NCBI RefSeq assembly: GCF_000621445.1
Contig: NZ_JHYI01000010.1
Location: 248,001-312,000 of the forward strand
Direction of reading: 5' to 3'
From: Alkalihalobacillus bogoriensis ATCC BAA-922
GTDB lineage: Bacteria; Bacillota; Bacilli; Bacillales; Bacillaceae_F
DNA length: 64,000 nucleotides
The position numbers and the translations under genes are program-made. Position 1 is the first letter of the stretch. Every line of letters starts with the position of its first letter. Of this stretch, positions 42,875 through 52,303 are shown in pieces. Under the pieces are notes generated by a model. That model did no database searches, was not told where the DNA came from, and was given only the letters and a program-made list of their open reading frames with translations.

Positions 42875-45394
42875 TTATATAATTGCTGCAAAATCAAACG
42901 CCTTTAAAGGCTTTGCAAATAAATAACCTTGCATTCGATTACAACGATGAGAGACAAGAAACTGTTTTTGATGGACTTTTTCCACACCTTCAGCAATAAT
43001 TTCCAATTTTAACGTATGAGCTAATTTAATAATCGCTTCAGCAATTTCGGAATTATTGTTATTTTCATCAATATTTTGAATAAAGGACTGATCAATCTTT
43101 AACTTATTAATCGGTAATGTGTTCAAATAACTTAATGAAGAATATCCTGTCCCAAAATCATCAACTGAGATTTTAATTCCATATTGTTGTAGCTCTTGTA
43201 ATGCTTTTATTGTGTTGACTGTATCGTACATTAAAATCGATTCTGTAATTTCAATTTCAAACCATTCCGGTTTCACATGGAATTCGGAAAGTAGTTCTTT
43301 CACTTTATTCACCATAAACTTTGGTTCATGAAATTGCTTCGCTGAAAAATTGACAGCGATTGTTAAAGGGTTATCCATCTTTTTGTTCCATTCTGCTACT
43401 TGTTGTAAGGCCTTCCGCATCACTTGTTCCCATACGTCAGTAATAAGACCGGTATCTTCAGCTAACGGAATAAAATCTATTGGTGAAACTGGTCCTAATG
43501 TCGCATCCTCCCAACGTACTAACGCCTCTGCCCCCACAACTTGATTTGATTCAACATCAAAAATAGGTTGGAATACAGCTTCAATTTCTTTTTGTTCAAT
43601 CGCCTTTCGCAGACGAGATTCAATATGAAGTTGTTCATCAGAACGACTTTTCATATGTCTATTGTAAACAACGATGCGATTACCACCTTTTGCTTTTGCT
43701 GTATACATGGCCATATCCGCATAAGTTAGTAATTCAGAAATATTCATTGTATCTGTTGGATATTGTGCTATTCCAATACTTGCACGTATATACACTTCTG
43801 TCCCTAATAAATTCACAGGGAATTCAAGATTGTTTAATAAAGAACTCATTCTCGTTTCAATCGTTTTTTGATCCATATCATCTAGTAAGATAATAAATTC
43901 ATCTCCACCTTGTCTAGCTACAATACCAATTTCTGGTGGGAAACATTGTTTAATCCGCTTTGCCACTTTACAAATCAATTCATCTCCTTGACTATGACCA
44001 AGTGAATCGTTAATTTGTTTAAAACGGTCTAAATCGATAAAAGCTAAAGCGATGTTCGAACCTTCTACTTCTGCTTTTTCTTTTAATTGTTGCAGTTTTT
44101 CTTGGACATATCTTCGGTTTGGTAAATTCGTTAATGGGTCATGGTATGCTTGATGTTGGATAATCGCTTTACTTTCTTCTAAATCATCAATGTACTCTTT
44201 TAAGTGTTGACTTAACTGGTTAACGTCTGTAGCTAAACGCCCAAGTTCGTCTTTTCTTTGCAACTCAATTTTTCGATTGAAATTTCCTTTTGTAATTTCA
44301 TTAACAGAATCGGCAATATAGGAAATTGGACTAGTCAATGACTTTGATAAAAGAACCGAAATAATAAGAACTAATAGGAAAAAAAGTGCAGAAACACTAA
44401 TTTGATTCATTAAATCTTCTTTTAATTGGTTACCGATTACTGAATAATCATAGGAAACACCTACAACAAACGGTTCCCCTGTCGTCGAAAAAACTGGAAC
44501 AAACGATTTTTGAACTTCTTTCCCGTTTATCATTTCTTTATAATATGTTGTCGTTTTCGAATCCATTGCTTCTTTAATATGTGCAGCATCCGTTTTCGTA
44601 TTTTCATAATGATAACTTCCATACCAAATCGGTTGCTCTGAAATCCGAACATACGTATTTCCATTTAAATTCACCGTTTTTTCGTTCTTACCAAAATTAT
44701 TAGGATTAAATACAGTTAACTCCAGTAATCCTTCACGTGTTGATTCATAATGCTGAATTGCGCTATAGGGTCCAAAACGACGCTCAAAATCTAAAACATC
44801 TTCATCGCGAAAATAAGGGTTAATGAGAAAATCAGTTGTCCCATCATAATAGTATCCCCATTTATCACGGTGATTCGGGTTTGATGAGGCTATTTCAATG
44901 GGACCTGACCAATAATGCTTTAAGGTCTGACCTTCATCCACAGTAACAGGCTGGACGTCAAATAGCTGTGAAAATGCCTCATACCAATAGCCCCATTCTT
45001 TTGTAGACAAATCAATTTGATAAGGGTCGGAAGAACGAACTCCTATAATATCATCATCAGATTTTGCAAATAATGTAATATGAGCTAACATTAGTTCTCT
45101 TGCTATTTCTACCAGTTCCTCATTAGTGACATTGTCATACTCATCATCAATCATATGCTTGACTGCAATGGAGGCGGTTCTAAGCTCTCGACCCATCATT
45201 TCTTCAATGAATTGAGTCGTTTCTTTTGAGCGATTCACATGATACGTAACCTCACGAGTAATCATTGAAATATCAGATTCATACCGCTCCATTACCTTGT
45301 TTTCCCAGCGTATATAGTGAATCGCACTAAATGTTGTTAATATCACTAGTACGACGAGTGAAAAAATAAAAGGAATTTTTTTCTTTATCGACAT
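42875..45394 (-). CDS. Membrane GGDEF-EAL c-di-GMP signalling protein with dCache and HAMP domains
   Basis: An 839-residue protein: membrane helix near 7-27, a periplasmic double-Cache sensor (about 30-335), a second helix (338-360), HAMP (360-412), GGDEF (about 420-580) and EAL (about 590-835). GGDEF is intact (RQGGDEFIILL near 495) with no RxxD inhibitory site before it. EAL is intact (GAEALVRW near 620, DDFGTGYSS). Both cyclase and phosphodiesterase activity are possible. Start ATG 45394 has AGGAGG upstream. It may feed the c-di-GMP riboswitch at 5.5 kb. Confidence 0.9.
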   Translation of the reverse strand: MSIKKKIPFIFSLVVLVILTTFSAIHYIRWENKVMERYESDISMITREVTYHVNRSKETTQFIEEMMGRELRTASIAVKHMIDDEYDNVTNEELVEIARELMLAHITLFAKSDDDIIGVRSSDPYQIDLSTKEWGYWYEAFSQLFDVQPVTVDEGQTLKHYWSGPIEIASSNPNHRDKWGYYYDGTTDFLINPYFRDEDVLDFERRFGPYSAIQHYESTREGLLELTVFNPNNFGKNEKTVNLNGNTYVRISEQPIWYGSYHYENTKTDAAHIKEAMDSKTTTYYKEMINGKEVQKSFVPVFSTTGEPFVVGVSYDYSVIGNQLKEDLMNQISVSALFFLLVLIISVLLSKSLTSPISYIADSVNEITKGNFNRKIELQRKDELGRLATDVNQLSQHLKEYIDDLEESKAIIQHQAYHDPLTNLPNRRYVQEKLQQLKEKAEVEGSNIALAFIDLDRFKQINDSLGHSQGDELICKVAKRIKQCFPPEIGIVARQGGDEFIILLDDMDQKTIETRMSSLLNNLEFPVNLLGTEVYIRASIGIAQYPTDTMNISELLTYADMAMYTAKAKGGNRIVVYNRHMKSRSDEQLHIESRLRKAIEQKEIEAVFQPIFDVESNQVVGAEALVRWEDATLGPVSPIDFIPLAEDTGLITDVWEQVMRKALQQVAEWNKKMDNPLTIAVNFSAKQFHEPKFMVNKVKELLSEFHVKPEWFEIEITESILMYDTVNTIKALQELQQYGIKISVDDFGTGYSSLSYLNTLPINKLKIDQSFIQNIDENNNNSEIAEAIIKLAHTLKLEIIAEGVEKVHQKQFLVSHRCNRMQGYLFAKPLKAFDFAAII

Positions 45395-45552
45395 CCTGCC
45401 TTTTCCTCCTGTTACTTTCAAATACAAAATATTACAAAAAAAGAAGCACTATGGAATCATTAGTGACTTAGGTGCCTCATTATCTAACTCATTATACCAT
45501 GGTTTACAAAGGAGGAATGGAGGTATATATTACAATCTTTTTAAAGACTCAT

Positions 45553-46677
45553 TTAATTTCGTTTATGTTTTGTCTTTACCTTTTCAATGGATACTTTCAG
45601 TTCGTTTTCAATATGTGCAAGGTGTATTTTATCCTTTTGTGCGACTAATGTAATCGCAACTCCTTTTTCTCCTGCCCGACCAGTTCTTCCGATTCGATGA
45701 ATATAGCTTTCGATATCATGAGGAATATCATAGTTAATCACGTGAGTTACTCCTTCGACATCTAATCCTCTTGCCGCAACATCTGTTGCAATTAAATATT
45801 GTATTTCGGCTTTTCTAAACCTTATCATGACTTCTTCTCTTTTTGTTTGAGACAAGTCTCCATGGAGAACATCACAAAGATAACGAAACCCATGTAACGC
45901 TTCATGAAGTCGGTTAACCCTTCGTTTCGTTCGACAAAATATAATCGCTAAAAACGGCTGTTGTTCATCGAGAACATTACGTAATGTTTCTTGTTTAGCA
46001 CGATCTGTAGTTTCCACAACATATTGGTCAATATCAGCTATTGTCCATTTTTCTCTTTTAACCCTTATATCATAAGGATCTTTCATATGTAATGTTGCAA
46101 CACTTTTCAATTCTACAGGTAATGTAGCTGAATACATTAACGTTTGTCTTGTAGTCGGAGTTTGTTCGATAATCGCTAACACTTCTTGTAAAAAACCCAT
46201 ATGTAACATTTGGTCAGCTTCATCAAGAACAAGCATGTTGATTTGAGAAATATCAATGGTTCCTCTTCTAATATGGTCTAACAAACGACCTGGAGTCGCA
46301 ATTACTATATGAATATTCCCATTAAGCTTATGAATTTGTTGCACAACATCTTGTCCACCATAAACAGCAACAACATGTATATCGTTCATTTTTCGAACGA
46401 TTTTGTTCGCTTCTTCTGTAATTTGAATCGCTAACTCTCTCGTAGGAGAAAGAATTAAAGCTTGTATTTTGTTATTAGAAACTTGTATTTTTTGAAGAAG
46501 TGGCAAAAGAAACGCTAACGTTTTTCCGGTACCCGTTTGTGCTTGTCCAATGATATCTCTTCCTTCTAACGCGGGAGGGATCGTACTAATTTGAATCGGT
46601 GTTGGTTCAACTATACCTTGCTCAGCAACTATAGCACGTAATTGTTCTGACAAACCAAGGATAGCAAAATCTTTCAT
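45553..46677 (-). CDS. DEAD-box RNA helicase (YfmL-like)
   Basis: The 374-residue helicase core carries all motifs: Q motif PTPIQISTIP, I AQTGTGKT, Ia PTRELAIQ, II LDEADQML, III SAT, IV IIFCRTKRR, V ATDVAARGLD and VI HRIGRTGRAG. It lacks a C-terminal RNA-binding extension, and its length fits B. subtilis YfmL, which aids 50S ribosome assembly. The cold-shock protein gene lies immediately upstream on the same strand. Confidence 0.88.
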   Translation of the reverse strand: MKDFAILGLSEQLRAIVAEQGIVEPTPIQISTIPPALEGRDIIGQAQTGTGKTLAFLLPLLQKIQVSNNKIQALILSPTRELAIQITEEANKIVRKMNDIHVVAVYGGQDVVQQIHKLNGNIHIVIATPGRLLDHIRRGTIDISQINMLVLDEADQMLHMGFLQEVLAIIEQTPTTRQTLMYSATLPVELKSVATLHMKDPYDIRVKREKWTIADIDQYVVETTDRAKQETLRNVLDEQQPFLAIIFCRTKRRVNRLHEALHGFRYLCDVLHGDLSQTKREEVMIRFRKAEIQYLIATDVAARGLDVEGVTHVINYDIPHDIESYIHRIGRTGRAGEKGVAITLVAQKDKIHLAHIENELKVSIEKVKTKHKRN

Positions 46678-46741
46678 GCCACCACACCTACTTTCATAGT
46701 TTTTTCTTTATTTTTCCCTACTTTCGTTTGAAAAACAAAAT

Positions 46742-46771
46742 AAAAAAGATTCCAATGAAGGAATCTTTTTC
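46742..46771 (-). terminator. Terminator of the cold-shock protein gene
   Basis: AAAAAGATTCC pairs with GGAATCTTTTT over a 5-nt loop, directly after the csp stop, with T-runs on both sides. It separates csp from the helicase gene. Confidence 0.85.
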
Positions 46772-46783
46772 TATAATGGTTAC

Positions 46784-46981
46784 TTATTTTTGTACGTTAG
46801 CTGCTTGTGGTCCACGTTGACCTTGCTCGATTTCGAAAGTAACTGTTTGACCTTCTTCAAGTGATTTGAAACCTTCGCCTTGAATTGCAGAGAAGTGAAC
46901 GAATACGTCGTCTTGTCCTTCTACTTCGATGAAACCGAAACCTTTTTCTGCATTAAACCATTTTACTGTACCTTGTACCAT
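46784..46981 (-). CDS. Cold-shock protein (CspB/CspD type)
   Basis: The 65-residue OB-fold protein [20 protein letters not shown] (RNP1 KGFGFI) with VFVHFSAIQ (RNP2) and a typical [10 protein letters not shown] ending. It is an RNA chaperone and transcription antiterminator in cold shock. GGAGG lies 7 bases before ATG. The upstream 150 bases have the long AT-rich leader usual for csp genes. Confidence 0.95.
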   Translation of the reverse strand: MVQGTVKWFNAEKGFGFIEVEGQDDVFVHFSAIQGEGFKSLEEGQTVTFEIEQGQRGPQAANVQK

Positions 46982-47187
46982 ATTGTTGTGCCTCCTGTGT
47001 GGACTTTCCCACTTTGTATTACTATTTTTGCTCTTCAAAATCTTTCAAGACGAAAATCACTTTATTAAGCTCTTTCTTCTATCCAATTATCCGAACAACA
47101 ATAATTAATCTTATTATAGCATGTTATATATAAAAAGCAAATAAAAATTGGAAAAATAATTTAATTAGGTTTGTAGACCTAGAAAAG

Positions 47188-47201
47188 GGTAAGCGTTTCC
47201 C
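47188..47201 (+). promoter_or_regulatory. Weak CcpA cre-like site
   Basis: GGTAAGCGTTTCCC shares the central TAAGCGTTT and several flanking positions with the cre consensus TGWAANCGNTNWCA. It lies about 110 bases upstream of the transporter gene. The outer positions deviate, so this is only a candidate. Confidence 0.3.
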
Positions 47202-47310
47202 AAATTAATTTGATCACCAATTACCGAATGCCTACATATAGTATTTTATCGGTGTTTCTTCACCATTAAGAATGGTTATCTCACCTTTTTAGAAAGGGGA
47301 ATTTATTAAA

Positions 47311-48744
47311 ATGGAACTAACAGTCGCTCATTGGATGTACTTACTTGGCACTTGCATTATTATAGGTACGATGTTACTTCGAAGAAATGTAGTCGTTCCC
47401 GCTTTGTTTATGACTTTTCTCATAGGATGGATATTTTCTGGATCAGTAATAGAAGGGTTACAAACGATTTTTACTGCGAGTGTTACAGCAGCCGGGGAAT
47501 TGTTTCATATTTTCTTAATTATTGCGATTATGACAGCGTTACTTCATGCTCTTAAATCGATTGGGTCGGATGAACAAATGATTGTGCCGTTTCAAAAAGT
47601 AATGAAAAATGGAACAACATCGTTTTGGATTCTCGTTTTTGTAACATATGCTTTATCATTATTCTTTTGGCCTGCTCCTGCTGTTCCACTCATTGGTGCT
47701 CTTCTCATCCCCGTGGCAATCCGAGCAGGCTTGTCTCCAATCGGTGCCGCACTAGCCATTTCTATAGCTGGTCATGGGATGGCCTTATCATCAGATTTTG
47801 TCATTCAAGCGGCACCAGCATTAACCGCATCAACAGCAGGATTAGATGCAGCGATTATTACGGAAAAAGCGCTCATTTTATCCTTAATAACAGGGGTTGT
47901 TGCTCTTACACTTGTATATTTATCCATCCGCAAAGAAATAGTTGCTCCATCAAAAGAAAACCTTGAGAAGTGGGAAAACGAAGACGACGATGATGATAAC
48001 TTAATTAGCCCTTCTCACACAGAAGAAACAGAGAAATCGAAGAAATTTAGTTTTCTTTTTGCGGTTCTTGTTCCAGTCGCTTTTCTAGCGATTGTCGTTT
48101 ATGTTATCCTTGCTACTTTTACAAGCGCAATCCCTTCAATGGAAGGCGGTGCTGGAGCTGCATTAATTGGGGGAACTGCCGTACTCCTTGTCATCGCCGT
48201 TTCATTTGCACAAAATGCAAAATCTGCATTTGATAATGTTGGTGATTATATTCGAAAAGGATTTGTCTTTGCTTTTAAAGTAATGGGTGTCGTCATTCCG
48301 ATTGCTGGATTTTTCTTTATTGGAAGTGGAGACTTCGCTGCACAAATTTTTGGGGTTGATAGTGATCATGCACCAGCTTTCTTATTTGATTTAGTGCAAG
48401 CTGGGCAACACGCTATACCTGAAAATACGTTTATCACAGGGTTCGGTGTTCTTTTATTAGGAATGATTTCAGGTTTAGATGGATCAGGTTTTTCTGCATT
48501 ACCACTTATTGGTGGGTTATCTGAAGCATTAAGTACTTCGGTAGGAACAGATGCTGCCACACTTGCATCAATTGGGCAAATGGGTGCTATTTGGGTAGGT
48601 GGCGGTACACTTGTTGCTTGGTCACCGATTATTGCCATTGCAGGTTTTGCCAAAATCTCTGTAATGGAATTAGTGCGGAGAAGTTTTATTCCCGTTGTCA
48701 TTGGTTTGACAGTGTCAACGATCTTTGCTTTGTTGTTTCTTTAG
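47311..48744 (+). CDS. Integral membrane transporter-like protein (ion-transporter superfamily?)
   Basis: The 477-residue protein has 11 to 12 hydrophobic helices and an acidic cytoplasmic loop (NEDDDDDNLI) around residue 225. Repeated re-entrant-like motifs occur: WPAPAVPLIGALLIPVAIRA, AGHGMALSSDFVIQ, and GLDGSGFSALPLIG. These glycine/proline-rich loops recall C4-dicarboxylate/citrate/Na-H exchangers of the IT superfamily. I cannot name the substrate. AAAGGGG precedes the start, and a possible cre site lies upstream. Confidence 0.6.
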   Translation: MELTVAHWMYLLGTCIIIGTMLLRRNVVVPALFMTFLIGWIFSGSVIEGLQTIFTASVTAAGELFHIFLIIAIMTALLHALKSIGSDEQMIVPFQKVMKNGTTSFWILVFVTYALSLFFWPAPAVPLIGALLIPVAIRAGLSPIGAALAISIAGHGMALSSDFVIQAAPALTASTAGLDAAIITEKALILSLITGVVALTLVYLSIRKEIVAPSKENLEKWENEDDDDDNLISPSHTEETEKSKKFSFLFAVLVPVAFLAIVVYVILATFTSAIPSMEGGAGAALIGGTAVLLVIAVSFAQNAKSAFDNVGDYIRKGFVFAFKVMGVVIPIAGFFFIGSGDFAAQIFGVDSDHAPAFLFDLVQAGQHAIPENTFITGFGVLLLGMISGLDGSGFSALPLIGGLSEALSTSVGTDAATLASIGQMGAIWVGGGTLVAWSPIIAIAGFAKISVMELVRRSFIPVVIGLTVSTIFALLFL

Positions 48745-48752
48745 GCAATTGA

Positions 48753-48787
48753 AAAAAACATGGAGAGAAGTTCTCTCCATGTTTTTA
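48753..48787. terminator. Bidirectional terminator
   Basis: AAACATGGAGAGAA pairs with TTCTCTCCATGTTT over a 2-nt loop, between the convergent transporter and HemD-like genes. Confidence 0.85.
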
Positions 48788-49600
48788 TTCACTTTGTAGA
48801 TTGTAATACTTCGATAATTCAATAATCATAGCTCCCATTCTTTCTAATTCAGGAGCGACATAATGTTCCACACCTTCTTCTCTTAACGCTTCTGAAGTGA
48901 CTTTCCCAACCGAAACAGCATCAATCTCATTTGTAAATAAAGATAGGAGCTCTTTATCCGTTCCTATTTTTTTTGCGTACTTAAATAATGAACGAACTTG
49001 TATCGCTGTTGTAAAACAAACAGCATCCACCTTCTTTTCTTTCATTTCTTGAATCAAAGTTTCTACAATCACATCATCAGGTGCAGTATGTTGATAAGGT
49101 AACACTTGAAGAATAGACGCCCCTTTACCTTCTAGAAATCCGATCATTTTTGGAGAAGCATCACCATGAAGCTGAACGGCAACTCGTTTTCCTTGCAAAT
49201 CAATATGCTTTAAAGATTGGATTAATCCTGCAGTTGTCCCATCTTCATCAACTGCGACAGGTTGAATCCCCAATTTCTTTAAGACCCCAAACGTTTTATA
49301 TCCACGTGAAGCTACACTCGCATTTTGAATTACCGATAAAAAATCATCATAAATCCCAAGGCGTGAGGCAACATCCAATAATGTTTGAGTCCCAATTCCT
49401 GTTGTGAATATAAAAAAGTCCGGTTTTTCTTCAACGATTTGTTTCAACACAGGTTCTACTTCTTTTTCAGCTAAAAATACGGTTCCTTGCATAGACCTTA
49501 CTAATGCCGTTCCTCCTTGCTTTTCAATTAAAGTCGTCATTTCATCGGTTTTTCTTGAAGCTGCTAACACAATTGTTTTTCCTGCTAATCCTTTTTCCAT
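48785..49600 (-). CDS. Uroporphyrinogen-III synthase-like protein (HemD family)
   Basis: The 271-residue protein has the two-lobed HemD fold: IVLAASRKTDEMTTLIEKQG at the N-terminus, FTTGIGTQTLLDVASRLG, and in the second lobe VDAVCFTTAIQVRSLF and VSVGKVTSEALREEGVEHYV. It is not near other heme genes and may be a paralog of the biosynthetic HemD (like B. subtilis YjjA) with a role in siroheme or regulation. Start 49600 has GAGGG upstream; ATG 49612 is an alternative. Confidence 0.8.
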   Translation of the reverse strand: MEKGLAGKTIVLAASRKTDEMTTLIEKQGGTALVRSMQGTVFLAEKEVEPVLKQIVEEKPDFFIFTTGIGTQTLLDVASRLGIYDDFLSVIQNASVASRGYKTFGVLKKLGIQPVAVDEDGTTAGLIQSLKHIDLQGKRVAVQLHGDASPKMIGFLEGKGASILQVLPYQHTAPDDVIVETLIQEMKEKKVDAVCFTTAIQVRSLFKYAKKIGTDKELLSLFTNEIDAVSVGKVTSEALREEGVEHYVAPELERMGAMIIELSKYYNLQSE

Positions 49601-49752
49601 ACTGACCCTCATTTCTACTTTACTATTTATATAAACATACTATGTTTTACGTGAATTCACAATATAATCCTATATAACAAGTAGCGTAAACACATCTTTT
49701 TATGAGATCAAGAGAGTCCCATCCTTCTATCGAATGAAACTCCCTTTTTAGA

Positions 49753-50421
49753 TTATTTTTTTTCAAATTCTTTTAATAATGCTTTATAACCAGCTCTCGT
49801 TAAATTAAAATCAACATCTACAACATTTGCTTTTTGAAGAGCTTTTTTCGTTTTATCTGACAAACTTAGTTTAATATAGGCCAACTCTTCATTGATTTTC
49901 GTAAGCGACCCTTCTAACAATGTGTCTTTTTGAAATAAAGGAACAATCTCTTTGATCGGATCTTCTTTAGAAAAATACTTTTTTGTCAACAATAAAGTTT
50001 GCTGTAGTTTTGAAATCTCAGCATTCTTTTTTTGAATTTGTTCTCGATATTGTTCCTTCTCGATTTCCTTTAGATTTGCTTTAGAAAACAATTCTTCCAG
50101 TAGCTGCGTTCTTCCCAAATCCAATTGTTTCAACTCATCAACTTTTTCATCCATATCTTCCTCGACCTCTTCTACCGGGTCAAGATTCATTTCATTTTTA
50201 TTTCGTTGTTTTAGAATTTTATTTAGTTTTATATTTACAGTAATCGTAAGAATAAACAAAAACAAAATAACAAAGACCCGATAAATAAAATCATTAAAAA
50301 TCGAGGAATATACAAGTAGTGAAGCTAAAGCGGAAAAGAAAAACAATAATAACCAATCTGTCCATTTACCAGGATTTATAAGGCGATTCCAAAGCGAACG
50401 TGGTTCATGATTTTTTGACAT
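49753..50421 (-). CDS. Hypothetical membrane protein with coiled coil
   Basis: The 222-residue protein has a basic N-terminus, two adjacent membrane helices (about 17-38 and 43-63), a charged coiled coil (about 85-140, KEQYREQIQKKNAEISKLQQ) and a C-terminal globular segment ending RAGYKALLKEFEKK. No family recognised. It is transcribed alone. Confidence 0.65.
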   Translation of the reverse strand: MSKNHEPRSLWNRLINPGKWTDWLLLFFFSALASLLVYSSIFNDFIYRVFVILFLFILTITVNIKLNKILKQRNKNEMNLDPVEEVEEDMDEKVDELKQLDLGRTQLLEELFSKANLKEIEKEQYREQIQKKNAEISKLQQTLLLTKKYFSKEDPIKEIVPLFQKDTLLEGSLTKINEELAYIKLSLSDKTKKALQKANVVDVDFNLTRAGYKALLKEFEKK

Positions 50422-50516
50422 ATGTATTTCTCCTTGTTTGTGTAAGACATTTCAACATTAAATTATATGAAAAAGCTTGTACATATATCAGTGTAAAAAG
50501 TCCTATAAATATAAAA

Positions 50517-50570
50517 AAGTGATTTTCACGTCTCATCTACCACAGTAGTTGACTAGAAAATCACTTTATT
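50517..50570. terminator. Terminator after the mhq operon
   Basis: AAGTGATTTTC pairs with GAAAATCACTT across a 28-nt loop that contains its own small hairpin. On the minus strand the stem is followed by TTTTTT. Confidence 0.7.
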
Positions 50571-50576
50571 GTTATT

Positions 50577-51185
50577 TTACGAAAAATTATTATCATACCA
50601 TAGTTTTGCTTGTTCCACTTCATCTTTTGTTAATTGATGGCCACCATTCGTCCAAAATTCTGATACTGTGGAATTCGCTTGTCGTAATTGCTGAGCCAAC
50701 TCTTTCGTTTCCTGTTCAGGAATTAACGGATCAAATTTGCCAGCACCAATAAATACAGAAGTTTTACTTAAGTCAGGTATTTCTATATTACGTAGGGGAA
50801 CCATAGCATGAAACAATATCGCACCAGAAAGAACATCTTCATAATGATAAAGTAAACTTGCGGCGATATTGGCGCCATTAGAATAACCGATAGCAAGAAC
50901 ACGAGAACGATTAAATTCATATCGGATGGCCATGTCATCAATAAAATCTCGTAATTCTTTTGTGCGATAAATTAGGTCTTGTTCGTCGAAAACACCTTCA
51001 GCTAACCTTCTAAAAAAGCGAGGCATCCCATTTTCAAGTACATTTCCACGAACACCTAATGTTGAAGCTTCAGGTGCAATCATGTCAGCTAATGGCAATA
51101 AATCTCGTTCATTTCCTCCCGTTCCATGCAATAACAACAAGACAGGTGCATTTGGATTTGTTCCTTGTTTAAATATATGTTCCAT
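50577..51185 (-). CDS. mhqD: MhqD-like carboxylesterase/hydrolase
   Basis: The 202-residue alpha/beta hydrolase has LLLHGTGGNERDLLPLA (oxyanion region), the nucleophile in GYSNGAN, acid Asp in GAGKFDPLIP and catalytic His in NGGHQL. It is close to B. subtilis MhqD, induced by quinones and other electrophiles. It starts 10 bases after the mhqO stop (ATG 51185 with GGAG upstream), so it is the third gene of the wrbA-mhqO-mhqD unit. Confidence 0.85.
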   Translation of the reverse strand: MEHIFKQGTNPNAPVLLLLHGTGGNERDLLPLADMIAPEASTLGVRGNVLENGMPRFFRRLAEGVFDEQDLIYRTKELRDFIDDMAIRYEFNRSRVLAIGYSNGANIAASLLYHYEDVLSGAILFHAMVPLRNIEIPDLSKTSVFIGAGKFDPLIPEQETKELAQQLRQANSTVSEFWTNGGHQLTKDEVEQAKLWYDNNFS

Positions 51186-51195
51186 ACACAATCTC

Positions 51196-52176
51196 CTATT
51201 CTTTTGTTTCTAACGGTTGCAGTCGAGCTTCGATCATTTCACGTTTATCTTCAAAATATGGAGGTAATGATAATTTCTCACCTAAATGTTCAAAATCTTC
51301 ATCTCCTTCAAAGCCTGGTCCATCAGTTGCTAATTCAAATAAAATACCATTTGGTTCTCTAAAATATAATGAGCGGAAATAATAACGTTCAACAAAACCA
51401 GAATTCGGGATTGATAATTGATTTAAAAGGTCCACCCATTTATAAAGTTCATCTTGGTCCTCGACTCGGAATGCAACGTGATGGACACTTCCCCTTCCTT
51501 GTCGCTCTCTTTTAAGATCTGCTCTTTCTTCTAAAAGAATTTCTGCACCTGTGCCTCCTTCACCTGTTTCAAAAACTCGAATTTCGGATTGACCTGACGT
51601 TGTTGAAGGAAAACTTCTCGTTTCTTTAAAACCAAGAATGTCTGTTAACACTCTCGCCGTTATTTCAGGACGACTTACCGTAAGTTGAACAGGCCCGAGA
51701 CCATAAATTGCATGTTCAACTGGAATAGGGCTTTTATCCCATGGTTTCCCTCCAGCTACACCTGAATTATGCTCATCAGACACTAATGCGAGTCGTTGGC
51801 CTTCTGGATCACGAAATGACAATGTTGCTCGACCAGTTCTCGTTGAAATTTCATCATGGTCCACTTTCAACTCAACGAAACGAGTTTTCCAATATGCTAG
51901 TGCCTTATCATTTTGAACTCGTAATGAAGTTAGCGTAATGCTGTTTGTTCCATGATAAGTTGACCCTGCGATCGGGAATTCAAAAAACGTTAAATCCGTC
52001 CCTGGATTTCCTCTTTCATCCGCATAAAACAGATGGTAGACCGAAACATCATCTTGGTTTACCGTTTTTTTGACTAAGCGTAATCCAAGCACTTTTGTAT
52101 AAAAATCATAATTTTTTTTTGCACTACCAGTAATGGCAGAAACGTGATGAATTCCTTTCAAAGCTTTTCTATCCAT
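51196..52176 (-). CDS. mhqO: Ring-cleaving dioxygenase MhqO
   Basis: The 326-residue vicinal-oxygen-chelate protein has two glyoxalase-like halves: GIHHVSAITGSAKKNYDFY with its first metal His, then VEHAIYGLGPVQLTVSRPE and SVHHVAFRVEDQDELYKW with the second His, and LYFREPNGILFELATDGPGF with the metal Glu. It matches B. subtilis MhqO, induced by quinones and proposed to cleave hydroquinone-type rings. It lies between wrbA and mhqD. Confidence 0.88.
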   Translation of the reverse strand: MDRKALKGIHHVSAITGSAKKNYDFYTKVLGLRLVKKTVNQDDVSVYHLFYADERGNPGTDLTFFEFPIAGSTYHGTNSITLTSLRVQNDKALAYWKTRFVELKVDHDEISTRTGRATLSFRDPEGQRLALVSDEHNSGVAGGKPWDKSPIPVEHAIYGLGPVQLTVSRPEITARVLTDILGFKETRSFPSTTSGQSEIRVFETGEGGTGAEILLEERADLKRERQGRGSVHHVAFRVEDQDELYKWVDLLNQLSIPNSGFVERYYFRSLYFREPNGILFELATDGPGFEGDEDFEHLGEKLSLPPYFEDKREMIEARLQPLETKE

Positions 52177-52264
52177 AAATATGTCCTCTTTTCTGTCTAT
52201 TTTCGATAGTAGTATTCCCTTATGCCTCTTTCCATTCGTTCAACTTTTTTTATACAATAAATTC

Positions 52265-52296
52265 GAGGGTGTCTACACTATTGCTCAGACACCCTC
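52265..52296. terminator. Stem-loop between wrbA and mhqO
   Basis: GAGGGTGTCT pairs perfectly with AGACACCCTC around a 12-nt loop. There is no clean T-run on the minus side, so it may act as a partial terminator or processing/stability element within the operon. Confidence 0.6.
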
Positions 52297-52303
52297 ATTT
52301 ATC

